A stretch of 64,000 nt of DNA from assembly GCF_048771995.1 (NCBI RefSeq), contig NC_133027.1:105185501-105249500 (forward strand). The letters run 5' to 3'. Position 1 is the first letter of the stretch, and the number at the start of each line of letters is the position of its first letter. This DNA is from Taeniopygia guttata. Lineage: Eukaryota > Chordata > Aves > Passeriformes > Estrildidae. Both the position numbers and the translations under genes were made by a program. Below, one piece after another: positions 1 to 13,805 of the stretch. Under the pieces are notes generated by a model. That model did no database searches. It saw only the letters and a list, made by a program, of their open reading frames with translations, and was not told the origin of the DNA.

Positions 1-3000
1 TCCACATAATTTGAAAACTGGCATTCACATCCCATCTCAAGCAAAGTATCATTTCAGCACAGGCAGATCAGAAACTTAAAATCAGTATTAGAGCCAAGAA
101 CAGGTCCAAAATTTATTATTTCAGCTGAGAAGAGGGGAGAACAAACGGCTGCAGGATGCTTCCCGCTGCACTGTTTAATTTCTGGACAAACAATTTGCCA
201 TCAGAAATGTCCACAATCAGCATTGCTTTCCTTTTTCCACATCATCATAATGTAAATGGAGATACATTCTGGAAACCCTCAATGGTTTTACCAAATGAGA
301 AGGGAATGGCAGGGAAAATAACATACTAAACAAAGGCAACAAACCCATCCCTTCGAGCTCTAGTGAAAAAAGGCCTCAAGAACCAGACACATTTATACTT
401 CTTTTAAATTGAAAATACAGAGAAGGAAGTGAAGTAGATGGGTTAAAAGCCAGCAAAAAGTAGTATAAAAAAGCCCACCAGGTATTGTTGCAAGAACCTC
501 TAGATAAGCATCTTAAATCAGAGTAAATTACACACCTCATGCTGGTGACTCGGTCATGGGAAATTATGAAGCTACGTGATGTCTCATTTGTTGTGCTGAA
601 AACAAATGTAAATAAATTACTGAGAGAATCTCATTTACATTTAGAAATTCATCCCGATGCATGACATGACTGCTGATGTTTTTTTAAATGACACTTTGAG
701 AAGGAATGCCACTATTAAAAACAGATTGTAGCCACCTCAGTGAGAGCCTGTGCACGGGTGTGTGTGTCTGTGCATGAGTGTGCAATGGCAGATGTTCTAG
801 AGAGATCTTTCAGCTCTTTGGAAAAAACGCTTTCTTTTACTGCTGCACAACCAAAATGGTGGTGCCAGAAGACAAAACCATTGATACACAGTCTTCTGTG
901 TATTTTCCCCTCTCCAGAGAGGGAAGCAGAAAGACACTGTTATGGATTGGCTGCTGCCACTACAACAGAAAGTGCAAATACTGAAATGGTGGCAACAGAA
1001 AATAGCGTGGCACATCCCTCCACCATCAAGTGTAATAAAAGTTCCCCTCAAATACACACACAAAAAGCCTTTCACGAAGCTTTTATCTCCCCCCTCCACA
1101 TCTCACATTTTAAGCTGTCACTGAAAAAATTGAGAAGGATATCCAGGAAGCCATAAGATGGAGAGCAAGTTGAACTGCTGTTAGCTAAGCAGCACACATT
1201 CAGGCAAATATCCAAATGCTTTAGGAGCTGTCATTCTCCATCCCGCGTGGGAAGGCTGTGAAGAGACGGACTTGCTCGTATCATGATTGCTCTTATTATT
1301 ACAGCAGTGAAAACACTGCATACTAATGGATGTGTTTTCAAAAAAAAAAAAAAAGACTGTTAGATGGCTTTTTCGACTCTGTTCCTGGCTGTCTGGGCTT
1401 CAGTTTCTGATATATCCTATCCCTTTCTTTGCTTCCAAAACAGAACTCTAAAAAAAGTTTGTAACATGAGGGCAAATAAAACATATTTCCAAATGGGGAC
1501 ATGACAGTGTTCTACAACCCCAATACGGCAGCATATTTACATAAGCCTGCATAGGTCAGAGAGTTTATTTGTTAAGGGACAAATAAGCAGGCCATGAAAT
1601 AATTATTTTTCATTGTGCCCTGCCAAACCTACCCAGCCAAAGGCTAAATTGAGCTGCTATTGTGATTATTTGAACTGTGGAGCCAAAAGTCTTCACTGCA
1701 AAGCATCCCAGCTGTCCTAAATTTTATTCTGATGGCTAGTTTTCACACTAGCTTGAAACTTGCCAAAAATGCTCCACAAAACAGGCAGGCGGAAGGCTTG
1801 CTTTATCCAGACCTACATCAATTACTGATTTAGAGCTGTTCTGAGAACTTGATTATTAACAAATCACTTCCCAAAATTGTTATGACAAGATTCACATATG
1901 CAAATGGCAAGCTGCTCATATGTACACAGCTAGCAAAAGAAATTAATACAAAGGTTCCCAGATTTATTTATGGTTATTTCCTATTCTGCTTTACTGCAAA
2001 TTAGCCACTAAAATATTAAAAGAAAGGGGAGAGATCCAGCTGCAGCATCACAGCTTTGACATATGGTGACATGGGAACACCCAGGCTATAACTGCTCAAC
2101 ATGCTTCTGCCTTCACCCAGCTCCCTGGGGAAAGGGATCTACCAGTGCCTTCTGGCACCAAAGGAAGCAAAACCACCACGGCAGCTCTCAAGCTGCAGGT
2201 TTGGCCAACACACCAAGGAGCAGGTAGGATTACCCTGAAAACAGCTCAGCTGACGGGCTTGGGAGGATATTTCATATTTTAAACAAGGTTGACAGTGGAG
2301 GAGGGGGAACAACAAATAGAATATTTTTTTAAACCTCATGTTTCAAAGCTTAAATTAATCCCTAATAATGAAAGATTAGGATGAGAACGTGTAGAGAGAA
2401 GATTATCCCAAGTCTGCCCATTGTGAGGCTCTTACAACTGTACTTGAGGTGCCTGGGGTTGGTCATGGCTAGAGACAGAGCAGGAGGATCTTGGGAACGA
2501 TTAATTTCGTACTCTCTACATTTTGTCTTAAATAGTAACGAAGACACAAACAAAAGACAAAGAGGCTAATTGTTTTGAAGGCAGCAGACTTATAAATAAA
2601 TGAAATGCCCATCACTTGGTATCAGGCTCTACATACCACAACCCTGACCAGACAAGTGCACCTTGCTGCAGCTGCCCTCCTTTTCCTCCACACCTCCTCC
2701 TACTCTTCATCCTGTTTGTAATTTCACTGTAATATCCTCAGGGCAGCAGCCACTCCACATTTACACATGAATTGGAACAACACCTCGCACAATGGCATGC
2801 CAGTCCTGATTGGACCTGGACCGCTCCTGGGAATGCTGCTGGGAACAGTACTATAAAAAGAGCTCATAAATGTATAGAGTTCAGCTCAGTAACACACACA
2901 TACACACACACCCCTACCTTTTAACACAGCTAACATCATCAGACTGTTAACTCTGTTTTCACAATAAAACTGCAGATAGTCTTTAATCCATTTCTAAGCT

Positions 3001-6000
3001 CCAAGATAGTCGCAGGATGGGTAGCTCACATGCAGCAGACCTCCTCCACCAGGACACTGTGAAGTCAGGCCTTTGCAATGGACCTCTGCACTTACTGCTC
3101 AGTACAATGATAGAAATGCTACGAGATCATGTTATAGAGGTCAAGGCTTAACGTTGAATCCTGCTAGGATTTGCATGGAAGCTGATCGAATGATGAGCTG
3201 GGGACATTCAGGATGGGCAACCAAAGGAAGCCACAAACAGCGTCAGCCACATCACCCCTGTGCAACCATGACAGAACTAACCTGATTAGCCCAAATTCCC
3301 TTCTGATTTCCTTCCTTCCTTGGGAGAGGCTTTTGACCTTTGAGCTAATGTTTTAATATATTCTGGAATTTCAAATTTTGTACATAATAAACTAGTTATT
3401 TTCAGGTACTTCAGATATAAATAACTCCAATACAAAATTTTTACTTGCTCTGGTACTCAGTCATGCTATTTTTAACTGAAAATAACAAATAGATTTGAAA
3501 ATCTTTAGCAACATATTTCCATTTTTCCATCAATTTTGACACATCAATTATTTTGTTGGGCTTTTTCCTGAAGGACTATGAATGTCCAGTATGCTTCACA
3601 AAGAGCAAAAAAAAAAAAAGCAAAGGAGTGGGTACAGGTAAGATGGCAAATCAGTAAGTAACTTGAGTGCATGTATAAATTCAGGTACCTGAGCCCCCTT
3701 TAAAGTCATGTTCCATGTTGTAGTCACTCTTTCCAATAGTTAACATATAGAAAAAATGGAAAAAAAATAGCCAAAAGGTAAAGCATATAAAAAATCTTAA
3801 TTAGAATGGACACTGTCAGGCCTCCATTCTGCATTGATAGGGCACCAGAAATTGACCTTAAAACAGCTGCTAGCAACTGCATTCATCTCTTTCAAAATAA
3901 AATAAAAATTTTTTTAAAGTACAAATTTTTTTTTCTGCCAAATGACAGATCTCTCTTTTATTTGCCTAAAAACTCTACACAACCAAATTGTATGTAAAAT
4001 CCAAGATCACAGTTCCTTTTTCTCTGGCTCCTGATGGGATGGCAGCATTACAGGGCCCTTCATGTGCTTTTCTATGTATCTTTGCACTCAATGCAAGTTT
4101 TGTCCATGGCATAAATGTGGAGATTTTCTGTCTTACAGAGGTGTGACCCTCACTGCTGGACATTCTCAGCCTGAGCACTTCAGCTTTTCCATGAACAGCC
4201 TGCAACTTGTGACTTGACTCTTGTTCTTTTTGCCTGGGGTGCCCACGGCTCCAACCAAAGCAAACTCTGTCCAGTGTCACACTTCCACTCTGGAGCAAAG
4301 ATCCCTCAGGAATGATCTTTTTATTTCTACAAAGACAGTAAGAGACCGAGGTCTACATGGAAGAGGCTACTGACAACGCCAAACACACTCAGTCATAGCC
4401 AGATATGTGACAAAGTCCAATTAAATCCTATTAGGGAATAATACAAATGACAGAGATTAAAGAATACAGTTAGCTCCTGATTAGACAGCCCATAAATCTG
4501 TTCAGGACTTTCAGAACTTACCACCAGAACAATCTCAAGACCTTTCACTGAGTTTCATTTTAACAGACCTGTTGTCCACTGAACCAACAACTCTGTTGCT
4601 TACAGACAAGATATTTCATCAACTTAAATACTATTATAAGATGATCATGCACTGAGCTTTCCTGAAATTGTGTAACATTTGCATGGTATAACACATACTC
4701 TTACTTGTTCACTGCAGTCTGATTCAAAGTGCTATAAATATGTTTGCCCTTTCTGCTAAGCCCGCCTAAGGGATTAGCAACCCCCCAAAAGTTCAGTTGA
4801 ATATTAACTGCATTAACTTTGCAGACTGTAACATACTGTTACACTCAAACAGCCTACGGTGTGGTATGGATGACTTGCTTAATAAAAAATGTTTTCTTGC
4901 AAAGCCCGATTGCTAGAAAAAAGAATTTGCTCTGTCAAAGGGGGTGACCTCTCCCATTTAATTTCATAAAGCAAACAAACAAAAGGGAGAACTTCACAGG
5001 GATGTCCAGAGAAATGTTTATCATTTCGTCTGTCAAACCAGATGGACTTCCCTTGGCAACACAGCACATACTCCACTCTACGTTAGAAATTAAGTCACTT
5101 CACCATGAAAAAAACCTGTGAAATACAGTGGCAAAAGTGTTATCTACTGTAGTCATGTGAACTCAAAAACTATAAAAGAAGTATGTTTGCTTACTTATTT
5201 TGCTAAGTAAGAAGTGCTTTGAATGTCAACTCCCATAAAAAACTCATGTACTGGAAGACTCTTCAGCACAAAGTTATATAGCGGTGAAGACAAGTAAAAA
5301 GAAGAGGAAATATTTAAAAATTGGAAGAGGGAGAGTTGATAGGAGTGTGAAAGGGAGCTGACTTGATAGCTAGTGACAAAAGTCAAGGAAGAGCAGATTC
5401 TTGAACCTCCCAAGCAAAAAGCTCCCAGGCAGAGGCGGGTGTTGACTGGCAGTATCTGATCAAACGATGAAGAAAGGGAAAGAGAAAGAAGAAAATGAGA
5501 AAGGCTTCTTAGGAGAAGTTTCTTAAAGTTATGAGGCAAAAAGTATTCAATAGATTGCTAAAATACTTTTAAAGATGAAAAATCTCCTCCTTCATTACAA
5601 CCACAGTAATAAAAAATGTAGAACCTGTCTATTATGGCATGAAAACAGAAATTGCATAATATGGGGGTTTTTCTTTTATAAAAACATACACGACACAAAC
5701 GTTCTCTAGGCTGCTGTGGGAACACGTAAAAATACTCAAAAAACCTTGATCCTGAACGTTGCAATGAAACCTTTCTCATTTGGTCTTCAAGATCATGTCT
5801 GTATCAATTTGTAAAAACACACTCTCCCATACAAGGGACTTGAGTGTAACATAAAATAAATCCAAACTTTGAGAATTAGAAACCATATTTCTTCATAATG
5901 CTGGACATTTACTTGCTTCTGCCATTCACCATCACCATTATGTTGTCTAGAAATGGAGACCAACAATAGATGTAGGTAATTACACAAGAACTTAAACTGC

Positions 6001-6834
6001 AGAGAGCTTCAGACCACAGCATTAAACTGGAATTAAAGCTCTACAGGAAAAGAGAAATGTTTCACTCCCTGCAATCACCTCCCTCCCTCAAACACACACT
6101 GCACACCTGCTACCCACCAGCCAGATGGGACTGAATTCTCCCGAATCAGATCTTGGATTTTTAAGCTCAGCTCGAGTTCAATTGGATTTCAAAACATGAA
6201 AATATATTATCATTTCACATTCAAAAAATTACACCAGTGTCCAGGAACTCCTAGTCTCAGTGCCACTTGAACAATTAGATATGTATTGAAGTGGGATTAT
6301 TGTCTCAAATGTCTGATAGAAATAAGTAAAATGCAGCTTTGCATCAACATTTAATTTAATTACACATACTCACTTAATACATAAAAACAGAAAAAATCTG
6401 ATTTTAAATCATCAGCATGTTAAGTGAGAATGGGAATTCAGCTAATTTGCAGTGACCAGTAGTGTTTTGTTAAAAGTCCACAAAAGCAATATAGCAGCCC
6501 AAACTCACTTTAATATTGTAGCAACTGGCTCTTAATGCACAGGTATCATAAAATATTAACACAAGTTAAGAAAACACTAGGAAGCATTATATTCCTAGAG
6601 AATTTGCTAAGCTTGCATAATGTAACATTTGTTGTCAATAAAGTTTCCTCAGTTAACAGATCTCTAGCCTGTTCTCCAGAAGATCTCCTTTTTCCTCCTC
6701 TATTCCAGCAGCACAGCTACACCAAGTCCCTGTTGCCTGCACTTCAGTGGAGTGCTGGCAAGTGGCAAAGTCACATTTTAACTGGGATTGGTCTTTCCCC
6801 ACCTTTTCCTTCGGTCCTGAAACCATCTGAGACA
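1..6834. other. A+T-rich non-coding DNA, no gene seen
   Basis: I recognise no coding exon, RNA gene or clear transposon here. All open frames are short, lack recognisable domains, and many begin with GTG or TTG rather than ATG. The stretch holds ordinary simple-sequence tracts, such as A15 at 1340 and a short CA-rich run near 2892. It may be intronic or intergenic; the sequence does not decide. Confidence 0.6.
1340..1354 (+). repeat. Poly-A tract
   Basis: An uninterrupted run of about 15 A. No LINE or SINE body is recognisable upstream of it, so it is probably a plain homopolymer and not a retrotransposon tail. Confidence 0.8.
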
Positions 6835-7303
6835 TGCAGGGGGTTAACAAGTCACCAGTCACCGGCGAGCCGGTCTCCGCAGGGGCCGCGGGCATCTGGG
6901 AGCTGCTGCCGGTGCTGTTCCGCCAGAGCCGCGCCTGGCAGGTGCCAAGGCGCAGGAATGCGAGTCCTGCCCGCTTGGCCAGCCTTGGACTGACCTTTAG
7001 TCATAACAGGGAACAGGAGTTTTGTTAGCGAACACCGAGTTCTGGCCTACACATTTTTTAAATTGATTCTTTTATTGATGTAAAGTGCCCAGGTGCCCTC
7101 ACGACAGTCACTAATATAGATTTCGAAAATAAAATTAATTAAGGGCCAGTCTGGACCACCTTTACTGTCACCATGTAGTACCCTTTTCTACAAGTAACAA
7201 TGCTATCAACCAGCGAGCACGAGTGCAGTGTTTGAGGAGTATTTCATTACATCCCAAAACACCTGACCATGGAGGTCAAGATCACTGTCACCTATCTATG
7301 CAT

Positions 7304-7334
<31 letters not shown>

Positions 7335-7510
7335 CACACACACATATTCCCTCTCCTCTCCTACCTTCCAAAAGGGGAACCGAAGCACAGCAAACTCAAC
7401 TGGCCAAAGGCAGTGTCAGAGCTGTGCCGCTCCGCGCTCCGTCCGTCCGGAGCACAGGGAGCACGGCACGGGCAGAGCCTGAGCGGGAGCAGAGCAGCCT
7501 GGCACGCAGG
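6835..7510. promoter_or_regulatory. Small CpG-rich patch pair in A+T-rich DNA
   Basis: Two short GC- and CpG-rich blocks, about 6850-6990 and 7420-7505, stand out from the A+T-rich surroundings. A (CA)n microsatellite lies between them. The frame through the first block (6834-7025, starting with ATG) reads without a stop but resembles no family I know. A minor promoter, an enhancer or the first exon of a non-coding RNA are the natural candidates. No convincing splice donor or TATA box fixes a direction. Confidence 0.3.
7304..7344 (+). repeat. (CA)n microsatellite
   Basis: About 20 AC dinucleotides with one interruption (an extra AA near 7318). It is probably polymorphic in length. Confidence 0.95.
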
Positions 7511-8215
7511 CTAATCTGAATTACACTCATCCAGCCCTTGAAATGGTTCCTCATTAGCTGCGGGTTAATGGAGTCCCAATGAGTAGTGTTATTTTCATCC
7601 CCTGCCTACTGAATACAAAATTCATTTGCAAATATCCTGTAAAATACTGCAAAGCAAGCCAAAGAGATATGACAACATAAGAGGCATACTATTTATGGAA
7701 TGCACTTACCGTCATTTAGAAAAGGAAGCTGACATGAGCAACAACCTAAATTTAGCAACACATTTAGTTTTTATTCACTAGTCACAATGACAACATTTCA
7801 GAAGGCTACCGCACACCTTGTGCGCCGAAAGGTTCCACTGAAATCAAGACAGACTTTGATCTGAAAGGAATTCGGGATCAGCTCCTTAATGAATACAACA
7901 CTGAGTTAAATTAAGGCAATCACCATCTTGACTTTCTATTCCAAGTAGATATAAAATTACATTGATTGCAGGAAATGGTGGCATTCAAACAATATTGCAA
8001 TGGCCAAAGCCTGAAAGCTAAATTCATTGTCAAGCTAAACTAGGCTTTCAGAGGGCACCATTTGATTTGAAGCAAAAAAGCATCTGCAAACCACATATTT
8101 TCAATTAATAGTGTAAAAGGCACAGAGTAAGAAAGGAAAAACACAGGTCAATATGCCACAAGCCACGCAAAGAAGCAGAGTTGCTGCATGAAGATCCTGC
8201 GCATATACATACACA

Positions 8216-8288
8216 GGTATGTATATGTATGTGTGTGTATATGTATATATATATGTGTGTGTGTGTGTATGTGAGTGCATGTATGTGT
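8216..8288 (+). repeat. TATG/TG microsatellite
   Basis: A compound run of TATG, TA and TG repeats, imperfect throughout. It abuts a T/G homopolymer block directly downstream. Confidence 0.9.
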
Positions 8289-8348
8289 TTTGGGCTTTTT
8301 TACGTTTTGGGGTTTTTTTGGGTTTTTTTGTTTTTTTGGGTTTTTTTT
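8288..8348 (+). repeat. G3-4/T6-8 low-complexity tract
   Basis: Runs of three to four G alternate with runs of six to eight T. There are four or five G-runs, so the + strand could in principle form a G-quadruplex with long T loops. A very similar tract lies at 14502-14559, again beside TG repeats. Confidence 0.85.
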
Positions 8349-11139
8349 AAGGCAGCCTGTACTACAAAGGCTAAATTTGAGATCCAGAAAGGCACAACGC
8401 ATCTCTGAACAGCCTGACAATGCTCTTTTACTCACACAATCTTTAATTCAAAAGTAATTTCAAATCAACAGCACACAAAGTTAAACCTAGTTCTTTTGAA
8501 AACTCAGAAAAAGAATTAATTCGAACCCTTACCTTTGGCACCTTAAAGACTTTTGGCCATGACTTACCTGTATAAATAGAAAGAACTAATTTACTACAGA
8601 AATGCCCATGGGCAAACATGTTCTGGCTAATGAAGTGTTCAGCTTTTGCATGATTAACCAGCTGGTGGGGGTGGTGTAAAAATCACAAGGCATAAAATAA
8701 TAAGAAAAATTGATTAGCAGCTCTCTTTTAAAGCACTCTGTGAAAAATTTCCTTATTTTTGCTGAGCAGTTTGGAAAGTGACTGTACAGAAAGATAGACT
8801 TAAATGACTTACCAAGGAGTCAGGCAGAGACTGCACCAGGCACTCACTCCTCCAAGACCTGCATCGCAGAGAAGTTCAAGTGAAAAGCAAGATACCAACC
8901 AGCACCATGGCTGGATTACTTATACAACATGCTGGTCCTGCCACTAGTCATAAGGGTCATTTTCTACTATATTGCAAAAGACATATAAAGTTAAAACCAT
9001 GATTATGCCTTGACTCAGTTCAGGTTCTTCCCCACTGCTCTACACTTGAATACCTGAGCTGGATACAGTATTCCCACAAGCAAATTTAAGAAGTGCCTCC
9101 ATATGAGCCCCGGGATTCACAGGCTACTTAGAAATAATGCACTGTTTAGGTGATGCCACGTAAAAAAGATGGGGTTTGCACTCACTAGAGACAAAAATCC
9201 TCTTGCCCTTCCCATTCTGTACAAGGGGTTCCTTACAAGCTCACATGCTCTGCCCTCAAAATAGGACCTAATTAGTGTACAAATATTTGGCAGACAGGTC
9301 ACGAAAATAAATTTATCATTAACTCTCCCCTAAACCAAGGCAGGTTATCCTGAAGCTATTTCCTAAAGAAATGTCTACTTTGTACACATTTGCTCTGGAT
9401 AACACTTCAGCTTAGGTACAACTGGCTTGCAACAGTTTCTTTAAGAAGAAAATCCACATATTTTTATGGCATGGAATTACTGCAGAAATATGAAAAAGCT
9501 GCTCACATAAAACATATGTACCAGGAATAAAAAAAATAAAAGCAAAAATTTAAGTTACACATAACTTGCAATCGGCCATTGTAATAGTCACAGTCCCTCT
9601 TTAAGGTCATTACTTCTATGGAAAATGCATGTTTTACACCTATTTATGGACTTCCAAAGACCAGTCTACAGCTATGTACCATGGGAGATGCAGGCAAAGA
9701 ATTTGCATCTCAGGGATTTGCAATCTGTTCCAGCCCTGGGGATGCAACCGTAACTGGGACTTCATGGGCTGGGAACCTACATTCACTCCCTCTGTCAATA
9801 TACAAGCTGTCCCCTTATACCCACAGCTGTTTTCTAACCATAACCAGATATTGCCTCCTCAAGAGTCTTCTCTTGTGGTATGCAATGGTATATGACATAC
9901 CTTTATATGCCCAGTTACCTGGATATTAATTCAATTCCCAGATCATTCTAGTATATTGTGCATACTGTGGCTCAAAATATTCAATCATACCATGGGATTC
10001 TTTGTGAGGAACATTGATTTTACCTGAAAAATTATTTTTTACAAGGAGAACTAAAGCAGAACTCTGAAGCCCATTTTCCTTCTTTTCATCGCTCCTGTAT
10101 TTACTTTAATTACCCATTCCTGAGGAAGATAGTACCATTTTAAATGCCCCCAAACAAAGATTTTTCCATGCAGTTTCCGTGTAAGAACTAGGCAGATTAT
10201 CCTGAGAACAGATCACTTCACATGTACACCAAACATTCACACTGAAGAACTGGTCAGGCCCATGCAGGTTGGATAACTCTACAAATATTCTTATCACTAA
10301 CTTCATGATCAGTCAAGACTTCTGATTTCAAAGAGGTTTTTGCCCATTTTCAAGGCATTGCTGGATCAATGGATCTCTATACACTTTTATAGATCTTGCT
10401 TTCAAGCCTCCTCTAACCTTTTGGAAACATATTAACACTTAAGAAAGCAGGCATAGAGCAGACATGAGCAAACCAAAATAGAGGAAAACTGAAAACACTG
10501 GCATTTCTCTCAGTAGATCAGTTATGAAAGTGCTATTTCCAGATAGAATTCATCATAAAAAGAGAAATTTCTAGTTAAGCAAGAAGTAGCATTAAATTCC
10601 ACTTAAGTCCAATTTCTATGATCATATTTGTATCATGAGCCATTTCTAAAATGCTGTGTATTTCTAACTCTGATGAACGGGGACCCTGACAACACCAGAG
10701 TTTGTAAGCTCTGTTTAAAGTTATTTTCAAACATGGTAACAGCCTAATATGGTTATAACACAATTTATTAATTGCAGCTAAGAAATTATGCTGTGCAGTA
10801 TCTAAGTAACATCATAATTTTAGCTAGCCTAGTTGTTTCAAAAGTAAAAAAAATTTTTAAAGCCTGTTTGCTACAGAAAGTGAATGCTTGTTAAAACTGT
10901 ACTTCTTAAAGGCATTCAGAAACACAGATATGAGGCATAGCTGGTTTACAGAAGGCAAAACCTACTTCTTCAGACCTGCACATCATACTCCAAAAGCTCG
11001 ATGTAATTATCTGCTTGTTTATTTTTGAGCAATTGCTTTGGAAGAGCCCCCAGTGAGTGATGTTGTGTGCCCTGCAGAGGGGTCAAGCACAACTTACAGG
11101 CTGCACACTGCAGGTTTGCCTTCAAAGAACAAGCAAACA

Positions 11140-11195
11140 CAAAGGTATTTAGGTGCCTAAGTCCACTTATATCCACTCTCAGTGGATATAACTCA
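11140..11195. repeat. Ancient palindromic interspersed-repeat fossil
   Basis: A perfect inverted repeat with 11-bp arms (11167-11177 and 11181-11191) and a 3-nt loop sits beside the phrase tatttaggtgcctaagt. I associate this phrase with an old palindromic repeat found in turtles, crocodilians and birds. A related fragment lies at 28060-28212. Assignment to a DNA-transposon (MITE-like) family is from memory and needs a repeat-library comparison. Confidence 0.4.
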
Positions 11196-11199
11196 CATC

Positions 11200-13800
11200 A
11201 ATGTGGATTCCTCGAATGGATCCAGGTCCATGCTTTTATGGACACCAAAACAGCAGAAAGTAAAACTCATTCTGCTGTGTGGCTTCTTTATCCTCTTCTA
11301 TATTGGAGTTTCTCTAAGACCATGGCTCCTGGTAGAGGACACAACAGCCAAACAGGCTGGTCTAATTAACCAGAGTTTTTCATACTAATTAGGAACAACA
11401 TGGGCATTAGGCAATCAATAGGACACCTTATGCCACTACTGCTTAAGTCTGCTTTGACTGCTTCTGGTTCCCTTGAACCAGCTGTACCCTTGAAGCATAT
11501 TTGGAGGGTTCTTCCTGACACCCTCCCACACACCATCAATTTTTAGCAACAATAACCTTTCCCATTACACTAGAAATTGATAAGCAACATTGTTAACCTA
11601 TGTGATGCAGCTAAAAGTCAGATGTAAAGTGCCAAAAGGATTTTTTTTTTTAATTTTGGTAAATTATTTTGATCACTTCTAATGTGATTATACACTTGAC
11701 CAGTGAGTAACATAATATGATACCCACCACACTGCAAACAAATTGCATACAGACTTGTTTAACACACACATCCCACTCAGGAGCAAGGAGAGCCATGCTC
11801 CACCATTCAGTGTACACTCAGCAACTCACTTCCAAATTAATATGAAATAACAATGCAATCATTTTTTCAAAAGTCATTTAAAACTCTTTCTGAATAACTT
11901 CTTAAGGACAGCTGGCAAGAAAGTAATATGTCTTAAGTACAGATAAAACCAGAAAACCTGTAAAGCATCTTTTCCAATTGAGAGGCTCAACTGCTAAAAT
12001 TAGTTCTTGGAATTTCTCCTTTGGGTGCCAGTTGAGATCTTGCTCCAAATGACCACTAACAATCAATCCTACTGACTTTGAAACAACCTGCAACTACTCA
12101 ATAAGACCTGTTTGCTAATTAGGTGCATGCAACCCCCTCACAAAACATCACATTCTCATACCCTTATTTTTAAAAATGCACTTTTGTTCCAGTGTCCTGA
12201 AACTAACTGTACAAACACAAAGAACTCGGATGCCCTCTCAACCCCCACTGGAAGTGACAAGTGAGTCCTTCTAAAATTGCAGACACATACTGTCAAGTGC
12301 AGGTGTTTGTAAACAAGTTTGGAAATGTTTCTAATTATAAACCATAAGAGTTAAAATTAGAAGTCCAATCCGTTAGCCTTAAAAAAAAGAACTTCCAAAA
12401 GCGTTCATCTAAATGAGAGCAACCAGTGATGTTTCATTTAGTAACAACAGCAGAATTCCTGTGCCAAGCAGCACACTGCTCTTTATCAAACTTTCCACTA
12501 TGAGTTACATTTCTTTAAAAAAAAGAAAAGGATTTGATAAGAATTTTAATTTGCTGTCATACTATGATACTGTATATGTGAAAGTACAATCTAAAAATAC
12601 CCTATTCACAGGTCTCCCGCGTTTCACATAATTATAAAGAAGGAAAAGAAATGTTCCCAAATCTTCTGAATCTGTCTTGGCTGACAACATCAAAGTTCAG
12701 CTTTTATGGGGAGCTTCCCACGCTGACCTTCTGAGAACTCAAACCAAACTCTGCTTGAGGGAGCCTTACTCTTCTGGATGAAGTTCTCAATAACCTCAAC
12801 TACTGCAAAGCTCGGCTTGCCTGGCACAAAACTGCTGAGAGAGGAAACTCAGAAGGGCAACCCCAGAGCTCTGTCTGATGGAGATCTCAGGATGCTGCCA
12901 CTGAACTTGAGGTGTCTGACTTGTCTTCACTCCTCTGACGTGGAGGTCAGAAATGCAGCTCTAAGGACCCACGTGCTTTGACCAACACTTCAGGCAGAGG
13001 CTGGGAAAAGGCAAACCCTGCAGCCCTCATACACTATTTACAGCGCACTATGACAAGATAGTGCAGGCACAAAGATGGACTTTAGGGAGAAAGCAGAGCT
13101 AAGGGAGAGGGAGCTCTTTTAAGGGGAAAAGAAAAAAGATTCATTAGTCTCATTATTTCTTAAAGGAAACAGAACAGCACATTTGAGCATGTCAGAATAG
13201 CTTCTGCTGATTACAAGCGAGCAAGTAGGAAACAATTGCAGAGAAGCCTTGATTCAAAAACGGGGTAGTCTCCTGCGTCTCTGTCCTGAAGAAAATGGAA
13301 AGGAACGTGGACTAAACAGTGAGGACCTGCTCCAAGAATAAGGTGGGACCGGCCCTGCCCAGCAGATATCCCTCTGTTCCCCACCTACAGCACAGACAGG
13401 CACTGCAAGGGGCAGGGAAACAACAGCTCTTCATCCCCTGCACAGCCAGCCTCCTCCTCCTGCTCCACTGGAATGTTACAAGACAGAGGAAAAGTCCAAG
13501 CCCATCTTCCTCAAGAACCAGAACAGAAAGTAAGTTGCTCATGTTTCATCACAGTCAGGAAGCTATTTCACATAATAATCACTATCCAACCTTTTGTTTT
13601 CCTTCCTTTCCTTTTCTTTTTAGCCTTTGCTCTGTAAAAATAATAGCGTAAAAATGTATTTTTTCTGGAGAGCCTTTTGAAATTCACTGTATTCAACAAA
13701 CATGACCATACCAGTTTAGTGCTGTACAGTCTTGTACCCAGCAAGTGCAGTGCTTTCAAAGCAGGAGTCTTGCAGGTGGTACTTCCTTTGCCACAAGTCA
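11200..13800. other. Non-coding DNA, no gene seen
   Basis: No recognisable exon or repeat. The frame at 13319-13651 is slightly GC-richer than its surroundings but matches nothing I know. It ends just before the CR1 element. Confidence 0.5.
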
Positions 13801-13805
13801 AAATA

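Larger units (their letters stand above)
7540..11139. other. A+T-rich non-coding DNA, no gene seen
   Basis: Apart from the simple repeats at 8216-8348, nothing is recognisable. Open frames such as those at 9618-9929 are unremarkable and show no codon bias or domain. Confidence 0.55.

Noticed and set aside
7223..7519. His/Thr-repeat protein frames
   Set aside because: The His/Thr run is the (CA)n microsatellite translated.
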